From Rostratula benghalensis (taxonomy: Eukaryota; Chordata; Aves; Charadriiformes; Rostratulidae), in assembly GCA_013399305.1 (NCBI GenBank), contig VXAI01000091.1, forward strand, positions 2,273,759-2,337,758: a stretch of 64,000 nucleotides of DNA. Reading direction: 5' to 3'. The notes beneath the pieces were generated by a model. It had not been told where the DNA came from. It made no database searches and worked only from the letters and a program-made list of their open reading frames with translations. Both the position numbers and the translations under genes were made by a program. Position 1 is the first letter of the stretch; every line of letters begins with the position of its first letter. Positions 56,901 to 62,900 of the stretch are shown here, piece after piece.

Positions 56901-59900
56901 ATCTCATTTGCCATGTGCAGGCATGCATATTGCTGTGGCTAATTGTCTAAGACTCATAGTTCTAGTTTCCATGTCAAAGTGTGATTATATGTCATGTTTC
57001 CATCTTCAAAATCTTCAAAACTGTTCAGTAACAGTTACTTATTTCGCATCATAAGCTGTTGAAAAGCTCACCTAGGAAATTAATGAAATGTAAATAAAGG
57101 GTAGTTTATAAGATAAGCAAATTGAATTAAAATAATAGTTGGGAATACAATAAATCCTGATGATGAAATACTTGGCCTTTTTCTATAGATAATTGCATAA
57201 AATTTCTTATTGTTTGAATAGTGCTGTTTTATTATGTTTACAGATATGGATTATATAGTTCACCTTTTGATCCAGTTCTGTTTGATTTGGAAATAAGTGG
57301 CTCTTCTTGTAAAAATGTATACAACAGCAGCATTGGAGTACAGTCAGATGAAATTGATTTGTCTGATGTTCTATCAGGTATGTATGTTTAACTGTAACCT
57401 ATTCTAGAAGAATTAGCAATTCTCTCTACTGTTTCCCTCTTGTGAAGATGATCTTTTATCCTTTCCATCTGTTTTATAGCTGTACCTAATGAAGGTCAAG
57501 ATATTCTCTTGCTTCGTGAGATCTTTTACGCTTCCTGTAGCCCTCAGGGCAAGAAAAAATTCTTTTTCTGGAATCTGTTTTTTTCTTATCCTGAAGGAGA
57601 TCTAAGGCTAGAGATTAAACAGAAAGGCTGCTATCATTCCCTGGGCCAGAGTCATCTAGGAAGCATCTGTCACTTCTATTGAGCAGCTTCCCTGAGTTAT
57701 GTTATAATAACAACGACATTTCCACTAGCAACTGTCTCGTAGGCAGGGAAACCTAAATGGATTTTTCTGAAGTTGGGAAGCTGCCATACGGCACTCTTCT
57801 ACTTAAATATTACAGATTGAATGAGATACTTTTTCTGTTTCAGAGGCATTAAAATACCTTAAAAGCATGTTTGTACCTATCCTCTCAGGTTAGTTCACAA
57901 GTGCATTTTCAGGCTATGGAATATCCTAAGAATGAGACAATTTTTACCTGTCAGGAAATTCTTTTCATAGCAAACATATTCATTAGTTTAGTGACTCCTT
58001 TCCTTTTCTTTATGCTCTTGTCCATCTCCTTCTCACCCCTCCCTCTATACAGCACTGTGAATTTATTAGTATATTGAGTGGTCCAATTCTTACAATAACT
58101 GCATGGTCTTAGTTTGTCTGCTATTCTCTTTCTCTTCCTTTCCAGTAACATCAATGTGTTTGTGCAAGTTAATTTTGTCACAGTGTAGGAAGAATGGAAC
58201 ATCCATATGTAATTAATTTCTAGAATTAAGAAGACGCTATGCTTCTGTTGTCATTTTTGACAGTTTTACTTAAGATACTCTCTTTAGATTTGTCAGCATT
58301 ATCCATTATAAAATTACTTCCATTTATATGAGGATGTGATAGGTGTTAAGGTGTTTGTTTCACAGTGGGAAGTAATAAAATATGTGGATTACATTTAGTT
58401 GTCCCTTTTGATTCTTCATGTCTTAAAATGTCGCTGTCAAGAAAATGTTAGCTGATTGTGCAGATACTTATTTCTCTTTCAGGAAATGGGAAAATAAGTA
58501 GCTGTGCAGCTGCTGAAGGTAGTTTTACTTCTCTTACTGGGCTTCTGGAAGTCGAACCTCTGCACTTTACCTGTGTTTCAACAAGTGATGGAACTAGAAT
58601 AGAAAGGGACGATGCAAGTACGTTTACTGGTATATACAATTTTTCATTTCTTTCTACTTAGCATAGTTCCACGATGTGATATTTTTAATTGGACATAATA
58701 AGCATTCTCACAGAGTATAATAATACAAGCTTGCATCTTTACCATGCAGCCTTATGTGGTGAAAGAATTCCAGGGCATTAGACGTTTTTTCTGTAAGGTG
58801 AATGTTGCATGTGAGATGAGTGTACATTGTCTGTAAGCCATGTATCTGTGATTCAAGATGATGTTATTTTGTAGCAAGACCTGGATAAATGAAAATATTT
58901 CTCTTGGGTTTACATTGCTGTTAACAATTAGTAAGGCATTAAATTCAAGGTGTATTTTATAATTTCTTTTCTACATACATGTTTTTGGTTTGTTTGTTTG
59001 TTTGTTTCATGCCAGTGAGTACCTTTGGGGTTACCCCAGCAGTTGGTGGCCTCTCTTCTGGAACAGTTGGGGAAGCCTCGACAGCACTGAGTTCAGCAGC
59101 CCAGGTAGCTTTGCAGTCTCTCTCTCATGCAATGGCCTCAGCCGAGCAACAGCTCCAGGTGCTGCAAGAGAAACAGCAGCAGCTTTTGAAGCTTCAGCAA
59201 CAGGTTGGAGGCTATTTGGCTATTTTTTAATGCTGTCTCTAAACTTCAAAAGCTGAGAAAGTAGTTGCAGAGCTAGTTGCCTTTGGTTTTTTGGGGTTTT
59301 TTTTTTTGTCTTTGTAGTGTATTTGAGGAAGGAACAGTACTGCACTCTTACTAAATGAAATGCTGAGAGTGTCTCCTGTGCTGCTTTGGTGTTCTAGACT
59401 TGTTTTTTTGAGGGTGGGTTGGCAGTTTGTAATCAAAACTGAGTCTTGATGCATAAGTATATCAATCTGAAATTAAAAAAGCCCACTGCAATGAAAAGTG
59501 CAATTGCTGACACAGGGAAGTACCAATCATAAAGCCATTGTTAGTGCAAAGCTGTGTTGACTCTACTTTGCTGTTCGGTTGTATTTTTTTATTATTTTTT
59601 TTTATTAATTACTCTAATTAGTCATGTTCCTCAGCAACTCAGACCAAATAAACAATAGAGTTTATTTGTTCAGCTGATTGGTGGGCATCTAACATGCCTA
59701 CGTTGAAGGTAGCTTGGATTTATTCAACCCAGTTTTATAACGAAAGTTGAACTTGTAGTTCAGAATTATTACTGTGTTCACAAGCAGTATTTTCTGCTAC
59801 ACACACTGCTTTTCTTTTCCTCCCAGAAAGCCAAGCTGGAAGCAAAACTGCATCAGACAACAGCAGCGGCGGCAGCAGCAGCATCAGCAGTTGGTCCTGT

Positions 59901-62900
59901 TCACAACTCTGTGCCTTCTAATCCAGTAGCAGCCCCAGGGTTCTTCATCCATCCTTCAGATGTCATTCCACCCACACCAAAAACAACCCCTCTATTCATG
60001 ACTCCACCTTTGACTCCACCTAATGAGGCAGTTTCTGCTGTTATTAATGCAGAGCTTGCTCAGCTTTTCCCTGGTTCAGTCATTGATCCCCCAACAGTTA
60101 ACCTTGCAGCACACAACAAAAATACAAGCAAGTCTAGAACGGTAATTATTTTTCATTGTTTTTCTTATAGAAACAAGATGCTTTAAGCCTTATCAGCATC
60201 TAATTTGTACTTGAGTACTAGTAAATATCTGTTTATTTGGAAGAAATGTGAAAACTGTATCACTAAATTTAAACCATGTGAAAAAGGAAGACTAGGAAGA
60301 CTTAAAGCAAGCATGATAGAATTCCTACAGTACCTCAAATGTTTTTTTCTAATTGGAGCTAGCTTAACTGTGTAAGGAGTTATAAGTCATTTGAACCTAG
60401 GTGTTAATAGGTTTTATGGTCAAATCTAAGTGTAGTGAGGCATTGTCAAAACTGTACCTCTTTAAATCATAAGATGTTTTCTTGCAGTCTTTTGTAAAGA
60501 ACAGTACAGATATTAATTTAATTTTGTGGATGTTTTCCCACTCCTCAGAATCCGCTTGGATCTGGTCTTGCTCTGGCAATATCTCATGCTTCACATTTTC
60601 TTCAACCTCCACCTCATCAGTCAATTATTATAGAGCGAATGCATTCAGGTAAAGCCAGAATTCCTAATAATAATTTTGACTCGTTTTCTAATAAGAAGTA
60701 AAATATTTCCAGGGTCTTAAGTAAGTTGCTTAGCTGCAGTCTCACTTGGCTTTCTGAAGAAAAGATGTTTCTCAGTTTGCATTTCTGTTGTGTCTGGAAG
60801 TTTAAGACCCAGCATTCAGTGATGGTTATCAAGTTGAAAAATCCTGGGACCTGGGGGAATATGTTAGATCTCTGGCCAGAACACAGGTTCTGAAATAATA
60901 CATAAAAACATAAATTAAGTTGAAACTAGAATTTTGTTTTCAAGGGGTGCAAGTTGCAGTGAGAGATTCTGCATGTGTGCAGCTACTTTTAACTTCATAC
61001 ATACACCTTTTGAATAACATATAAACAATGACTTTATGTAGATATAACATCTCTTTGCTGGTTAGTGTGCTCTGGTATTTTAGGCCATCCTGTGTTTTTC
61101 CCATAGGAGCAAGAAGATTTGTGACCTTAGATTTTGGAAGGCCTATACTGCTGACAGATGTATTAATTCCCACTTGTGGAGATTTGGCTTCTTTGTCAAT
61201 TGACATCTGGACTTTGGGAGAAGAAGTGGATGGAAGGCGACTGGTGGTGGCCACTGACATTAGCACACACTCACTTATTTTACATGACTTGTTGCCACCC
61301 CCGGTTTGCAGGTTTATGAAGGTAAAAGGAGATAGCCTGCATACTCTACCTTTTATACCCTTGATCTTTGTTAATATGTGTATTTTCTCTTAAGTTCTCT
61401 TGTTGGCTGTAACTTTCTAATGCATCTTTTGCTGTTTTGATACAATCATGTTACAGTACAGTTGCTTTCTTTTTCAGATCACTGTTATTGGTCGATATGG
61501 TAGCACAAATGCCAGAGCAAAAATTCCCTTAGGATTTTATTATGGCCATACCTATATCCTACCCTTTGAAAACGAGCTGAAACTAATGCACGATCCCCTC
61601 AGAGGAGAAGGTGAAGCTGCAAATCAGCCAGAAATTGACCAACATTTGGCGATGATGGTTGCATTGCAAGAAGACATACAATGCAGGTTAGAAGAAAAAA
61701 ATGTGTACTACTTAGTTATTTTAATTTAAAACACTGGGATATCATAATGTTATAGATTATTCTTTTTTTTCTTCCCATAATATTCTTCAGACCAAAGAAA
61801 ACTGCCTTTATTCTAGTTGTTAAGGTGAATAGAGCAGTGTATTTTTTTTCAGTATCTGTTCTAACAGTATATTCAAAATATAGCAGAAGCTGTCTTCTGG
61901 CAGGGTAACTGTTAAATGTGTTGCCATTATCTAATGCCTATTGAATTGTGTGTTGGAATGTTTCCCTTTAGGTACAATTTGGCCTGTCATCGATTAGAAA
62001 TCCTTCTGCAGAGTATTGACCTGCCACCACTCAACAGTGCTAACAACGCCCAGTACTTTTTACGAAAGCCAGACAAGGCAGTAGAAGAAGATAGCAGAGT
62101 ATTTTCTGCTTACCAGGACTGCATTCAGCTACAGCTTCAACTCAATTTGGCTCACCATGCTGTTCAGAGGCTGAAAGTTGCTTTAGGTGCAAGCCGGAAA
62201 ACATTGAAGGAGCAATCTGATCCAAAAGACTTGATTCAGATGTCATCCACGGAACAGTTACGCACCATCATTAGATACTTACTGGATACTTTGCTTAGTT
62301 TGCTTCATTCTTCCAATGGTTAGTACTTTTTGAGGTTTTGTCACTTTATAGTAGTGACAATTGATATTTTTGTCACTTTATAGTAGAAACAATTTGCAGG
62401 TTTGTATATCTTGATCAGTGCTTTCCAAATATAAAGCTTTTCAACTACATTCAGATATGTTTTACTATGATTTACTAGCTAGTAACAACAGTATAGAGTT
62501 TCACCAGTGGCCCCAAGCTGACCTTACCACTTCCTGCTCCTGAAGAGGATGGGAGGGGGTGTCAAGGTCCATCCCTCTTTTCCATAGCTTTGGCTGCATA
62601 GTCCTTTTTTCCATATAGTCATCTGATCCTTCTGTGGGCTGATTCTGTTGACTGAAGGAACACAGGACTGCCCAGGCAGAATACTCATACTGTTTTCATA
62701 TGTAGAATCAGCTTGCAGAAGGATCTGTGAGCATTCCAAGTCTGTACAGTGCTGGGGACGGATTAGGCAATTAGAAGTCGGGAGGAGAAAAGAAATTGCT
62801 TCTCTGTGGGCAGGAAAAGTCATAAAACCAGTATCTCTTCAGTTAATGATTTTTAATAGTAATTTCCTAAACTTGCCATTGAAAGAGTTCTTGGAGAATC

